Source: Bacteroidia bacterium | Lineage (GTDB): Bacteria; Bacteroidota; Bacteroidia; Cytophagales; JAAEPT01 | DNA: 64,000 bases | NCBI GenBank assembly: GCA_030431525.1 | Contig: JAUIJC010000009.1 | Coordinates: 1-64,000 of the forward strand | Direction of reading: 5' to 3' | Shown: positions 25,762-34,656 of the stretch, in pieces | Layout of the letters: the number at the start of each line of letters is the position of its first letter | Numbering within the stretch: the stretch's first letter is position 1 | Translations under genes and position numbers: made by a program | The notes under the pieces: model-generated | Databases searched by the model: none | The model's input: only the letters and a program-made list of their open reading frames with translations | What the model was told of the DNA's origin: nothing

Positions 25762-25784
25762 AGACAGGGCATTGCCCTGTCTTC
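25758..25784. repeat. REP-type palindrome at a stop codon
   Basis: GTAGAGACAGGGC ATT GCCCTGTCTTC. Its second to fourth bases (TAG) are the stop codon of the acyltransferase gene. The same arrangement is found at recF (63832). Confidence 0.75.
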
Positions 25785-25911
25785 AACACAAGACAGCCAC
25801 AGCAAAAGGTTCAGATTTCAACCCAAAAAACCCTTCACTCACCGAAGTAAACACCTCAATTGCTCCTCCCCCTCGTTTTTGACGGTACATCCATCAAACA
25901 ATGGATCGCTT

Positions 25912-26358
25912 ATGAAAAAGTTGTGGATAAACTTGGGGTTGGTAGCCATGCTTGGCGGTTTCACCTTCGGGTGCCAAGAAAGCACGCCAACAGATGTCTC
26001 CAAGGAGAACAAAACGGGAATGGAGGGAGATACCACCAATACCGTAGTTATTGAGGAAGAAGAGGTCATCACTGAAATGCCAGAAGCCAAAGCTGACTCA
26101 TTCATGACAGCAGTGGAAGGCTTTATGACCGAACATGACATTGCGATTCCAGAAGGTGGCCTGAAAATGGAAACCACCCTTACGGAACTCAACATGAACG
26201 AGGAGCAACTCACTCACTTCAAAGAAATGATTGGCGACAAATGCGAGGTCACTTCCGAGAAAATTGAGGAGCACTGGCCAGAAATGTCCACCTTGGGCGA
26301 TGTCTTCACTCACCTCAAAACTGAAGGAGACGGAGAAGAACATGGACACGATCACTAA
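25912..26358 (+). CDS. Small lipoprotein, paralogue of the convergent gene
   Basis: 148 aa from ATG 25912; the longer frame adds 11 residues lacking signal character. The signal MKKLWINLGLVAMLGGFTFGC ends in a lipobox. After an acidic linker the C-terminal domain reads FMTEHDIAIPEGGLKMETTL ... MSTLGDVFTHLK. The convergent protein at 26418-26753 has the same order: MMNKEDIKMPKDGIKMDTSL ... AKTLGDVFNIV. The shared pattern (helix, '.I..P..G.KM.T.L.E', helix, 'TLGDVF..') recalls the acyl carrier protein fold without the phosphopantetheine serine here. The C-terminus is His-rich (EEHGHDH). Function unknown. Confidence 0.6.
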   Translation: MKKLWINLGLVAMLGGFTFGCQESTPTDVSKENKTGMEGDTTNTVVIEEEEVITEMPEAKADSFMTAVEGFMTEHDIAIPEGGLKMETTLTELNMNEEQLTHFKEMIGDKCEVTSEKIEEHWPEMSTLGDVFTHLKTEGDGEEHGHDH

Positions 26359-26373
26359 GTAACAACATGACAT

Positions 26374-26413
26374 AAAAGCAGGCTGACTTCCTAAAAAGGG
26401 TCAGCCTGCTTTG
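26374..26413. terminator. Bidirectional terminator
   Basis: AAAGCAGGCTGAC / GTCAGCCTGCTTT with A/T runs, between the two convergent paralogous genes. Confidence 0.85.
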
Positions 26414-26417
26414 TTGT

Positions 26418-26753
26418 TTATTTCACAATATTAAACACATCACCCAACGTTTTTGCGGCCTTAAACTTCCGCCCAATTTTACTTTTCGGAATGCCCATCT
26501 TGTCCTTCAAGAAATTGTCAAACGCCTTTTTCTTCTTTTTGTCATCGAAGATTTCGTCCAATGAGGTATCCATCTTGATCCCATCTTTTGGCATCTTAAT
26601 GTCCTCTTTGTTCATCATGCTGCGCACATCAGACAAGAACTTATCTTCGGTGATTTCCCGCTTCTGAAGGACGTCAACGGGGGTTTCCGCACCTACAACC
26701 ATGGCTACAGGTGCCGACAGCGCCAACCCTAAGGCGAATAGCATTTTTTTCAT
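26418..26753 (-). CDS. Small exported ACP-fold-like protein
   Basis: 111 aa from ATG 26753. The signal peptide MKKMLFALGLALSAPVAMVV ends near GAE. The mature domain of about 88 residues has FLSDVRSMMNKEDIKMPKDG, DGIKMDTSLDEIF, a Lys-rich helix KKKKKAFDNFLKDKMGI and a closing AKTLGDVFNIV. The end resembles the 'kTvgDl...i' end of acyl carrier proteins, and TSLDE lies where ACPs carry DSLD, but the protein is predicted to be exported, where ACPs do not normally act. It is the partner of the convergent lipoprotein. Function unknown. Confidence 0.55.
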   Translation of the reverse strand: MKKMLFALGLALSAPVAMVVGAETPVDVLQKREITEDKFLSDVRSMMNKEDIKMPKDGIKMDTSLDEIFDDKKKKKAFDNFLKDKMGIPKSKIGRKFKAAKTLGDVFNIVK

Positions 26754-26927
26754 GTCGCTTTTCAACTGTTTTACTGCCTTTACGATTAAGACCCATCTGA
26801 GATGACTCCTTTTCGATGAATGCCCACAAAAGCCAGTCTTTTCGGGACCTCGGCTACCAAATACAGCCATTCATTTCAAATTGCCAGTTTCCTTCACTTG
26901 AAGTAGGCATTTCCCCGATTCTCTCCT

Positions 26928-26935
26928 TATCTTTG
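26928..26935 (+). promoter_or_regulatory. Putative carB -7 promoter element
   Basis: TATCTTTG (TAnnTTTG), 78 bases upstream of the carB start. No TTG at 18-21 base spacing. Confidence 0.45.
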
Positions 26936-27012
26936 TGAAATTTTGGAGTTTAAAATACTTCAAAACTTACATCTGAATTAAGCAACCCACCAACCTTAGT
27001 TTCGGAAGCGTT

Positions 27013-29829
27013 ATGCCAAGGGATAATAGTATCAAGTCGGTCTTGATAATCGGTAGCGGACCAATCATTATTGGCCAAGCCTGTGAATTTGACTACTCTG
27101 GCTCTCAGGCCGCAAGATCATTGCGCCAAGAGGGAATCGAGGTGACTTTGATTAACTCCAACCCGGCCACCATCATGACGGATAAGGTGACCGCCGACAA
27201 CGTGTATTTGCGCCCGTTGGAGAAAAAATCCATCATCGAGATCTTGGAGAAGCACGATATCGACGCGGTGCTCCCGACGATGGGTGGCCAGACAGGACTG
27301 AACCTGGGCCTCGACTGTGAGAAAGCAGGAATCTGGGAAAAATACGGAGTGAAGATGATTGGTGTGAACACCGATGCCATCCAAACTACCGAAGACCGTG
27401 AGACCTTCCGTAAGTTGATGCTAGAAATTGGTGTTGGCGTATGTAAAGGTGAAACTGCGACATCTTTCTTACATGGTAAGGAGATCGCTCAAGAAATCGG
27501 TTTCCCTCTCGTTATCCGTCCATCCTTTACCCTAGGTGGTACGGGTGGTGGCTTTGTGAACAAGCCAGAGGATTTCGAAGCGGCATTGACCAAAGGTTTA
27601 CACGCCTCCCCAGTACACGAAGTACTACTTGAGCAGTCCATCTTGGGCTGGAAAGAATACGAGTTGGAGCTTTTGCGCGACAACAACGGCAACGTGATTA
27701 TCATCTGTTCCATTGAGAACTTTGACCCGATGGGTATCCACACTGGAGACTCCATCACCGTTGCCCCAGCCATGACACTTTCTGATACTTGTTATCAGCG
27801 CATGCGTGACATGGCCATCAAAATGATGAACGCCATTGGCCACTTCGCTGGTGGATGTAACGTTCAGTTCTCCGTTAACCCGAAGAACGAAGAGGAAATT
27901 ATCGGTATCGAGATCAACCCTCGTGTATCCCGTTCCTCTGCCTTGGCTTCCAAAGCCACTGGTTACCCAATCGCCAAAATCGCCGCCAAATTGGCCATCG
28001 GTTACAACTTGGACGAATTGGAGAACCAAATCACCCAAGAAACTTCTGCATTCTTCGAGCCTGCGCTTGACTACGTAATCGTTAAGATTCCACGTTGGAA
28101 CTTCGACAAGTTCAAGGGCGCTGACCGCAGCCTCGGCCTTCAGATGAAGTCTGTTGGTGAGGTTATGGGTATCGGACGTAACTTCCAAGAAGCCCTCCAG
28201 AAAGCCTGTCAGTCGCTTGAAATCAAGCGTAACGGACTTGGCGCCGACGGCAAGGAGCTTCGCAATCAGGAGCAAATCCTCGACAGCTTGGCCAACCCAA
28301 CTTGGAACCGCTTGTTCCACGTTCGCGACGCCATCGACTTGGGCATCCCTGTAAAAACCGTTCACTCCATCACCAAAATCGACAACTGGTTCTTGAACCA
28401 AATCGAGGACTTGGTGATTGTGGAGCGTGAAATTAAGAAGTACGAAATCGCTGTACTTCCATACGACTTGATGCTTGAAGCCAAGCAGAAAGGTTTCGCC
28501 GACCGTCAGATCGCCCACTTGGTGAAATGTCTAGAGAGCGAGGTGTACAACCGTCGTAAGGAATTGGGCATCAACCGCGTGTACAAGTTAGTTGACACTT
28601 GTGCCGCTGAGTTTGAGGCCAAGACTCCTTACTACTACTCTTCTTTCGAGGGCGAAAACGAATCCGTTGCTTCTGACAAGAAGAAAATCGTTGTGCTTGG
28701 TTCTGGACCAAACCGTATCGGTCAAGGTATCGAGTTCGACTACTCTTGCGTACACGGCATCTTGGCTGCCAAAGAGGCTGGTTATGAGACCATCATGATC
28801 AACTGTAACCCAGAGACGGTTTCCACGGACTTTAACGTGGCCGACAAGCTCTACTTCGAGCCTGTATTCTGGGAGCACATCTATGACATCATCGAGCACG
28901 AGAAGCCAGAAGGTGTTATCGTTCAGCTTGGTGGTCAAACTGCCTTGAAATTGGCTGAGAAACTGGAGCGCTACGGCATCAAAATCATGGGTACTTCCTT
29001 CGAAGCCCTTGACTTGGCCGAGGATCGCGGACGTTTCTCTGACCTCTTGGTAGAGCTTGACATCCCATTCCCGAAATACGGCGCTGTTGAAACTGCTGAG
29101 GAGGCGCTTGAAATCGCCCCTGAGATCGGTTTCCCAATGCTTGTGCGTCCATCCTACGTATTGGGTGGTCAGGGCATGAAGATCGTTATCAACGAAACCG
29201 AGCTTGAGCAACACGTGGTGAACGTCCTCCGCGACATTCCGAACAACAACGTATTGCTTGACCACTTCTTGGACAACGCCATCGAGGCTGAGGCTGACGC
29301 CATCTGTGACGGCGAGAACGTACACATCATCGGTATCATGCAGCACATCGAGCCTGCTGGTATCCACTCTGGTGACTCGTACAGCGTATTGCCTCCATAC
29401 AACCTCGGTGATTTGGTGATGACCAAAATCGAGGAGTACACTAAGAAAATTGCTGTGGCCCTGAAGACTGTTGGTTTGATCAACATCCAGTTCGCCATCA
29501 AGAACGACGAGGTGTACATCATTGAGGCTAACCCACGTGCTTCCCGTACCGTGCCGTTCATCTGTAAGGCTTACGACGAGCCATATGTGAACGCCGCTAC
29601 AAAAGTGATGTTGGGCGACAAGAAGGTGACTGACTTCAACTTCCAACCGAAGAAAGAAGGCTACGCCATCAAAATCCCTGTATTCTCCTTCAACAAGTTC
29701 CCGAAAGTGAACAAGGAGCTCGGCCCTGAGATGAAATCTACTGGTGAGGCGATCTACTTCATCGAGAACCTTCAGGATGACTTCTTCCAGAAGATCTACA
29801 CTGAGCGTAACCTTTACTTGAGTAAGTAA
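27013..29829 (+). CDS. carB: Carbamoyl-phosphate synthase large subunit
   Basis: 938 aa. It makes carbamoyl phosphate from bicarbonate, ATP and ammonia delivered by CarA, for pyrimidine and arginine synthesis. Two homologous ATP-grasp halves are clear: [18 protein letters not shown] (about residues 11-28) and its repeat [18 protein letters not shown] (about 560-577). [11 protein letters not shown] and [11 protein letters not shown] are the ATP loops, and [20 protein letters not shown] and [20 protein letters not shown] the metal-binding motifs. The protein stops where the C-terminal MGS-like allosteric domain (about 135 residues in E. coli) would begin. Codon use is that of highly expressed genes. 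CarA is not in the window. Terminator follows. Confidence 0.97.
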   Translation: MPRDNSIKSVLIIGSGPIIIGQACEFDYSGSQAARSLRQEGIEVTLINSNPATIMTDKVTADNVYLRPLEKKSIIEILEKHDIDAVLPTMGGQTGLNLGLDCEKAGIWEKYGVKMIGVNTDAIQTTEDRETFRKLMLEIGVGVCKGETATSFLHGKEIAQEIGFPLVIRPSFTLGGTGGGFVNKPEDFEAALTKGLHASPVHEVLLEQSILGWKEYELELLRDNNGNVIIICSIENFDPMGIHTGDSITVAPAMTLSDTCYQRMRDMAIKMMNAIGHFAGGCNVQFSVNPKNEEEIIGIEINPRVSRSSALASKATGYPIAKIAAKLAIGYNLDELENQITQETSAFFEPALDYVIVKIPRWNFDKFKGADRSLGLQMKSVGEVMGIGRNFQEALQKACQSLEIKRNGLGADGKELRNQEQILDSLANPTWNRLFHVRDAIDLGIPVKTVHSITKIDNWFLNQIEDLVIVEREIKKYEIAVLPYDLMLEAKQKGFADRQIAHLVKCLESEVYNRRKELGINRVYKLVDTCAAEFEAKTPYYYSSFEGENESVASDKKKIVVLGSGPNRIGQGIEFDYSCVHGILAAKEAGYETIMINCNPETVSTDFNVADKLYFEPVFWEHIYDIIEHEKPEGVIVQLGGQTALKLAEKLERYGIKIMGTSFEALDLAEDRGRFSDLLVELDIPFPKYGAVETAEEALEIAPEIGFPMLVRPSYVLGGQGMKIVINETELEQHVVNVLRDIPNNNVLLDHFLDNAIEAEADAICDGENVHIIGIMQHIEPAGIHSGDSYSVLPPYNLGDLVMTKIEEYTKKIAVALKTVGLINIQFAIKNDEVYIIEANPRASRTVPFICKAYDEPYVNAATKVMLGDKKVTDFNFQPKKEGYAIKIPVFSFNKFPKVNKELGPEMKSTGEAIYFIENLQDDFFQKIYTERNLYLSK

Positions 29830-29861
29830 GAGATTATAAGAAGTAAGACGCTTATCCATAA

Positions 29862-29894
29862 GAAAAGCACCCTTGATACGAGGGTGCTTTTTTG
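29862..29894 (+). terminator. carB terminator
   Basis: AAAAGCACCCT / AGGGTGCTTTTTT hairpin. Confidence 0.9.
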
Positions 29895-29998
29895 GTTTCT
29901 GGCCTTTTTTAAACTTTACAATCTTTACAAGTGTTCTCTAAGTGTACATTTTTTCATGCATATCCATCGTTGAACCTGTGGAGAGTGGCCTAATGGTT

Positions 29999-30006
29999 TA
30001 ACTTTG
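29999..30006 (+). promoter_or_regulatory. Putative -7 promoter element
   Basis: TAACTTTG (TAnnTTTG), 31 bases before the DUF4834-like gene. Confidence 0.4.
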
Positions 30007-30037
30007 CATGCACACAAACGCCCATTTCAATTAGCTA

Positions 30038-30325
30038 ATGAGTTTCACAGAATTACTATTCTTTTTCCTTGCCATCTACATCCTGTTCAAAGCAGGTCCA
30101 CGGCTCATTAATGTCCTTCGAGGAAAGAATCCTCAAGAAGGACAGCAACAACGCCGTAGAAACCCTTTTGCTGATTTCGTCAACCAACAGCAACGCGCTG
30201 CACAACAGCGTGAAGAACACCATGAGGGGGATTTGAACATTGAAAAAATGCCAAAAAAAACCGCCAAGAAGAATCTTGGCGATTTCAAAGGTGGGGATTA
30301 TGTGGATTATGAGGAGGTGGATTAA
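30038..30325 (+). CDS. Small membrane-anchored protein, DUF4834-like
   Basis: 95 aa. One N-terminal helix (FTELLFFFLAIYILFKAGPRL) is followed by a Gln/Arg-rich linker (EGQQQRRRNPFADFVNQQQR) and a C-terminal motif KNLGDFKGGDYVDYEEVD. The closing 'GeYvDyEEv' is the signature of the DUF4834 family, small single-pass proteins found across Bacteroidota. Function unknown. It converges with the TPR gene 7 bases downstream, leaving no room for a terminator. Confidence 0.75.
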   Translation: MSFTELLFFFLAIYILFKAGPRLINVLRGKNPQEGQQQRRRNPFADFVNQQQRAAQQREEHHEGDLNIEKMPKKTAKKNLGDFKGGDYVDYEEVD

Positions 30326-30332
30326 GCATTGA

Positions 30333-31538
30333 CTACCACAGTAACCACTTTTTCTCCTTGTGCTCCCTCAAATACTTTTTAGCCTCCTTGTAGGTACTCG
30401 TTTTACTGTCAGCCAAGTCCTTCACACGCTCATAGTGTTTAATGGCCGTCTCCTTATCTCCTTCTGCATGGGCGATTTTAGCCAAGCCACATAAGGATGC
30501 GTGGTAATAACCCTTGTCTTGCGCCTTAAGCTTGTCACCGAACTCAATGGACTTTTGGAAATAGGTTTTGGCTGCCGTTGAATCCCTTTTGATACTCAGA
30601 TAATACTTCCCAAGGAAGTAGCTCGCCTTACGGCCACTTTCATCCTCATAACCAGCATAATTCTGGTCAATCTTTTTGATGATGTCCAATGAGGTCTCTG
30701 CGGACTCCTCGTATTTGCCTAAAGAATAGGCATGAAAGGCAAACTCCCTTTGGAAATAGGCATTGTCTGGATACTCATTGGCAAGCTTACGAATAATCGT
30801 GTAGGCCTTCTTTTTTTCCTTCTCATAGCCATAAATGTCCATGAGATGATGCATGGCCTCAATACGAGTATAAAAGGCCTCCATAGACACCTTCTCCAAC
30901 TGCTCCAAACCCTTCTTTTTATTCCCCTTTGGGAAGAACATGATGACTGGCTTTAGGAAGCCTTTGTTCTCAGGGATCCAAACACGGTAATAGTTGTAGA
31001 GTGCTGTGCCGAACTGGAACTCTGGGCCATACATTTCGCCCTTCTCATTTTCGGTGCGCAAATACTTTAGGGAATTCTTCGCTGCAAAAGTCGCCTTGCG
31101 ATACTCATCCAGCTCAGAGAATCGACGCGCCTTAAACCCATAGGCTCCTGCCAAGAAAAAGGCCGCCTCAGGATTATTCTCATTGCGATCATACATGGCC
31201 TCGGCCTGTTGGATGGTCGTGTCCATATAAGCGAAAAAATCCGAATCGTGATCCGTATTCGCCACATTAGGCACTGTCTTCCACCAGTTGCTCAAACCCA
31301 TCAAAAAATAAGGCAAAGGGTGGTTGGGGTACTCTTGGCGAAGCCAGTTAAACTTTCGCTCAGCTGAGGTAAACTTAAAATTGTATAGGTCGTTGATCGC
31401 ATCCGTACACTCCAACTGAATGGAAATGTTGGTCAGCAACATGTCCTTAGGATCAACCTTCTGTACAGGGTCTTGGGCAAAAAGGACCGAAGAACTGGCC
31501 CAAACCATCAAAAACGAGAGGAGTAGCTTTTTCACCAT
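30333..31538 (-). CDS. Exported TPR protein
   Basis: 401 aa. Signal peptide MVKKLLLSFLMVWASSSVLFAQ. The mature protein is a chain of tetratricopeptide repeats: DAINDLYNFKFTSAERKFNWL (about residues 46-66), MYDRNENNPEAAFFLAGAYGFKA (about 115-137), YPDNAYFQREFAFHAYSLGKYEESAETSL (about 260-288) and a last pair around 345-390 (IAHAEGDKETAIKHYERVKD). The scaffold is probably periplasmic. Similar proteins in this phylum are annotated only as TPR proteins. Partners are unknown. Confidence 0.8.
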   Translation of the reverse strand: MVKKLLLSFLMVWASSSVLFAQDPVQKVDPKDMLLTNISIQLECTDAINDLYNFKFTSAERKFNWLRQEYPNHPLPYFLMGLSNWWKTVPNVANTDHDSDFFAYMDTTIQQAEAMYDRNENNPEAAFFLAGAYGFKARRFSELDEYRKATFAAKNSLKYLRTENEKGEMYGPEFQFGTALYNYYRVWIPENKGFLKPVIMFFPKGNKKKGLEQLEKVSMEAFYTRIEAMHHLMDIYGYEKEKKKAYTIIRKLANEYPDNAYFQREFAFHAYSLGKYEESAETSLDIIKKIDQNYAGYEDESGRKASYFLGKYYLSIKRDSTAAKTYFQKSIEFGDKLKAQDKGYYHASLCGLAKIAHAEGDKETAIKHYERVKDLADSKTSTYKEAKKYLREHKEKKWLLW

Positions 31539-31582
31539 AATTTTTCCACAAACAAAAAAGTAGCCGAAAGTGTTCGCAAACG

Positions 31583-31620
31583 GAAAAAAGCAAAGAGCCT
31601 CCCATACATCAGGAAGCTCT
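31583..31620 (-). terminator. Terminator downstream of ilvB
   Basis: Minus strand: AGAGCTTCC TGATGTAT GGGAGGCTCT followed by TTGCTTTTTT. It lies after the 50-codon frame at 31644-31796, so that frame is probably in the ilvB transcript. Confidence 0.8.
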
Positions 31621-31643
31621 ATAGTTCAACTTTGTCAAATAAT

Positions 31644-31796
31644 TTAGGACTGTCTCTTCACTTGTGGAAGCCCCATTTTTTTAATGGCCTGATTAGCTTT
31701 TTCAATTTTCCCCTTGAAATGTCCCATATCCTTCAAACCAGTAAGTGACTGATCTATTTTGATGATGGGAATTTTCCGCTTGTTAAATATAATCAT
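31644..31796 (-). CDS. Possible 50-residue basic protein downstream of ilvB
   Basis: MIIFNKRKIPIIKIDQSLTG..., 50 aa, basic, ending ...KKMGLPQVKRQS. It starts 14 bases after the ilvB stop on the same strand and ends 24 bases before the terminator, so it would be the last gene of the ilvB transcript. The position is where ilvN (regulatory subunit) often lies, but the peptide lacks an ACT domain and is far too short. It could be a real small protein or merely an open frame in the 3' untranslated region. Confidence 0.35.
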   Translation of the reverse strand: MIIFNKRKIPIIKIDQSLTGLKDMGHFKGKIEKANQAIKKMGLPQVKRQS

Positions 31797-31810
31797 GGCT
31801 TTTCAACCAA

Positions 31811-33499
31811 TCAGTCCATGTCAGTATAATAAATCGTATCGGAAAGGCTTGCCGCTGGCGGAACCATTGGCAACACGTTTTCCTCACGAGGTACGAGACA
31901 GTGAATCAAGTAAGGACCATCCGTAGCCTGAGCTTCTTTTACAGCAGCATCCAAGGCCTCAACAGTCGATACTTTAGCCGCTGGAATATGATAGGCCCTC
32001 GCCAATTTCTCGAAGTCTGGGTTCAAGAGCTCCACGCCAGAATACTGTTTGTCGTAGAATTTCTCCTGCCACTGACGCACCATTCCGAGGTAGGTGTTAT
32101 CGAGCAACAAGATTTTCACAGGCCATTTCTCCTGAACGCAGGTAATCAATTCCTGCAAATTCATTTGGAAAGAGCCATCACCCGTGATGCACCACACCTC
32201 ATTTTCTGGCTTGGCAGCAACAGCACCCATAGCCGCAGGGAGACCGAAGCCCATTGTTCCCAAACCAGCTGAGGAAACAAAGTGGTTAGGCTGCATACGG
32301 CGCAAGTATTGAGCAGACCACATTTGGTGCTGCCCTACGTCCGTAGAGACAATAGCGTCATCTGGAAGATTGCGCTCCAACACGCTCAAAGCAGTAACCT
32401 CTGTGAATTGAGAGAAATCAGCCTCTTTCAATGGATATTTCTCACGCTGCTGCTCCAAATGCGCCACCCATTCTCTACGTGGTTGTGCATTGTCAGCAGT
32501 GCGTGTATCAGGACATTCTTTCAACAAACGCTTGATATCGGCATGCAAGAACACATCCGCCTTCACGTTTTTACTGTGCTCAGAAACGTCGATGTCCACG
32601 TGAATCACCTTGGCGTTAGGGGCAAATGCCGCCAATTTACCAGTAATACGGTCATCGAAACGAATACCCATGGCCACCAAAAGGTCGCAGTCTTGTACAG
32701 CATCGTTGGCGTATTTCATGCCGTGCATGCCCAACCATGAGAAGTACAATGGGTTATCGTGCTCCATGGCACCAATTCCCAAAATGGTAGAAATAACCGG
32801 AATATGCTCACGAGCAACAAACTCGCGCAACTCATCCCAAGCCTCAGCCATCAACACGCCGTGACCAGCGATAATCAATGGCTTTTTAGCCTCCGAAGTC
32901 AACTTGCGCGCCTCATCCAACTGTTCACGGTGCACAAAGTACACTTGGTTTTTGGTCGGTGCCTTTACGCGCTCTTCCCAACCTTCTTCCAGTTCGATGT
33001 AGGCGTTTTGAACATCCTTCGGCACGTCAATCAACACAGGACCCGGACGGTCGTGGATAGAAATGCGGTAAGCATCCATGAACACATCAATAGCGTCCTC
33101 AAGATCCTTAAGCAAATAAGTCTTCTTGGTGATTGGAATACAGATACCAGTGATGTCAGTCTCTTGGAAAGCATCACTACCAATCAAATCCGTACCTACC
33201 TGACCGGTGATCGCTACCATCGGCACAGAATCCGCATAGGCATCAGCGATACCCGTTACCAAGTTGGTTGCCCCCGGACCAGAAGTTGCCAAGCAGAAAC
33301 CCGGCTTATTCTTCAAACGACCGTAAGCATTAGCCGCCAAGGAGGCCGCCTGCTCATGGCGCACCAACACATTATGCAAGCTTGTGTTTGCCAAAGCGTC
33401 ATAAATCGGCAAAATCGCTCCACCTGGATAGGCAAACAACGGCCCTACGTCGAGCAATTCAAGAATCCTTACAATAAAGTCAGCACCGCGAAGTTTCAT
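31811..33499 (-). CDS. ilvB: Acetolactate synthase large subunit
   Basis: 562 aa from ATG 33499; the longer frame begins at TTG 33520. This ThDP enzyme forms acetolactate or acetohydroxybutyrate in branched-chain amino acid synthesis. Motifs: [19 protein letters not shown] (residues about 14-32), [15 protein letters not shown] with the catalytic Glu near residue 47, the FAD-domain segment [15 protein letters not shown], and the ThDP/Mg motif [15 protein letters not shown] with the conserved Asn. The catalytic subunit normally pairs with IlvN, which is absent from the window. A 340-base untranscribed-looking gap lies upstream, with no recognised leader peptide. Confidence 0.95.
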   Translation of the reverse strand: MKLRGADFIVRILELLDVGPLFAYPGGAILPIYDALANTSLHNVLVRHEQAASLAANAYGRLKNKPGFCLATSGPGATNLVTGIADAYADSVPMVAITGQVGTDLIGSDAFQETDITGICIPITKKTYLLKDLEDAIDVFMDAYRISIHDRPGPVLIDVPKDVQNAYIELEEGWEERVKAPTKNQVYFVHREQLDEARKLTSEAKKPLIIAGHGVLMAEAWDELREFVAREHIPVISTILGIGAMEHDNPLYFSWLGMHGMKYANDAVQDCDLLVAMGIRFDDRITGKLAAFAPNAKVIHVDIDVSEHSKNVKADVFLHADIKRLLKECPDTRTADNAQPRREWVAHLEQQREKYPLKEADFSQFTEVTALSVLERNLPDDAIVSTDVGQHQMWSAQYLRRMQPNHFVSSAGLGTMGFGLPAAMGAVAAKPENEVWCITGDGSFQMNLQELITCVQEKWPVKILLLDNTYLGMVRQWQEKFYDKQYSGVELLNPDFEKLARAYHIPAAKVSTVEALDAAVKEAQATDGPYLIHCLVPREENVLPMVPPAASLSDTIYYTDMD

Positions 33500-33837
33500 G
33501 TCTAAGGGTATTATATACAATGTGTTTGGTACATCCCATGCCTGACCAGCCGTTCATTTCGCCAATCAGTCAACACATTTATTTCATCATAACCACAATT
33601 AAACGGCAAATTAGCCATTTAATCCCAAGATTGGAACTGTTTAGTAAAAGCTAAACCACCCACCTCCAGAACAAAAGAGCCAACACTCATGTAATTTTTC
33701 ACCCCATTTGTAAAAACTTTTTCGCTGAGCGCCGTAAAAAAGTGTAAAAACAAACAGAAAAACATACGTGTCAAAATCTTACAGGGCAAGGGGCTACCCC
33801 CTGAACGATTTAGGCATTGGATGTTCCAAAAACACTT
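33500..33837. other. Divergent intergenic region
   Basis: 338 bases between the divergent ilvB and the 33838 gene. It must hold both promoters, but no good TTG/TAnnTTTG pair was found and no regulatory RNA or leader peptide was recognised. Confidence 0.4.
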
Positions 33838-34314
33838 ATGCGCAAACGTATCTATCAAACCATCAGCTTGTTCCTACTATTTACCCTAGGACTCAACCTC
33901 TCCTATGCAGGTGGCTCAGAAATTACCGCACTGGCTAAGGCAGCCCAAAACAAGACTTTGATTATTGTGATTGAAGACATCCCAAAACGCAAAGTGAGGG
34001 AATACAAACGCCGTCACGTTTATGAGGATATGATGGCCATTCACAAGGAAAAAAGCCAAGAGATGCTCACCCTTTTCCAAGAGCATTGGACCTTCAACGG
34101 CGATGTGGTGTTGATGCCAGAAAAGGTGTTCAAGAAAATGAAAAAGGAGAAGAACGACCAGTACATCTACCTCCAGCCAGATTCCTACACGGTCCGGGAT
34201 ATGTCCACTGGAAAACTACTGGTCAGTATCAAAGGCGCCAACCATGAGAATGTGGACCCTGTGTACGCCATGCAGACCTTGCAAAAGATGCTAACGTATT
34301 TGACTGAGGAGTAA
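33838..34314 (+). CDS. Exported hypothetical protein
   Basis: 158 aa from ATG 33838; the longer frame starts at TTG. Signal peptide MRKRIYQTISLFLLFTLGL..., cut near SYAGG. The mature domain is alpha/beta: KTLIIVIEDIPKRKVREYKR, an amphipathic helix, HWTFNGDVVLMPEKVFKKMK and YIYLQPDSYTVRDMSTGKLL. The pattern suggests a small periplasmic domain with a strand-helix-strand core. No family recognised. A strong terminator follows. Confidence 0.6.
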   Translation: MRKRIYQTISLFLLFTLGLNLSYAGGSEITALAKAAQNKTLIIVIEDIPKRKVREYKRRHVYEDMMAIHKEKSQEMLTLFQEHWTFNGDVVLMPEKVFKKMKKEKNDQYIYLQPDSYTVRDMSTGKLLVSIKGANHENVDPVYAMQTLQKMLTYLTEE

Positions 34315-34332
34315 ATTAGCAAGGCATTCCTA

Positions 34333-34368
34333 AAACAGGCTTTCCACGGCGGAAAAGCCTGTTTTTTT
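34333..34368 (+). terminator. Terminator of the 33838 gene
   Basis: AACAGGCTTT / AAAAGCCTGTT followed by seven T. Confidence 0.85.
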
Positions 34369-34376
34369 CCTTTTCT

Positions 34377-34436
34377 GGTTCGAGAGTTCAGCGAAGCGCT
34401 CTCGGACTTATTATCCGCTGAGGTCTCCTGACCTCC
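34377..34436. repeat. Dispersed repeat, complete inverted copy
   Basis: GAGAGTTCAGCGAAGCGCTC, then GGACTTATTATCCGCTG, then AGGTCTCCTGACCTCC, the reverse complement of the two-part repeat at 19122. Contains two small hairpins (AGCG-AAG-CGCT and GAGGTC-TCCT-GACCTC). Confidence 0.7.
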
Positions 34437-34498
34437 AAACAAAACGCACCTGGTACAAACCATTAAAACAAGTCCGAGACTTGAAGGCGCAATAGGTA

Positions 34499-34522
34499 CA
34501 AGAGCGCTACGCTGAACTCTTG
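34499..34522. repeat. Dispersed repeat, part 2 copy
   Basis: CAAGAGCGCTACGCTGAACT, direct orientation, 60 bases after the complete inverted copy. With it, this makes a head-to-head pair like a BIME. Confidence 0.65.
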
Positions 34523-34656
34523 CACCAGTTAGGATTGAATCAGCTTAAAAATACTCACGAATATTAACGACTTGTCCCACTTAGTTAACGGTAGCCCACT
34601 TTCCAAAAAAATTAAGTTCATTGCAGAACGCAATTATTCACTTTTAAGCCCCTGCA

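Noticed and set aside
26898-26935. -33 boxes (TTG) 26-27 bases from several TAnnTTTG boxes (carB, 14421, 29999, ilvD)
   Set aside because: The spacing is too long for the 18-21 bases of the two best promoters here, and TTG occurs often by chance; only the -7 boxes were kept.
28588-29859. 423-residue minus-strand frame over carB
   Set aside because: Antisense to carB, which has two full ATP-grasp halves; the strong codon bias of carB leaves the opposite strand free of stops.
33500-33837. Leucine/valine leader peptide attenuator for ilvB
   Set aside because: No short frame rich in Ile, Val or Leu followed by alternative hairpins was found.
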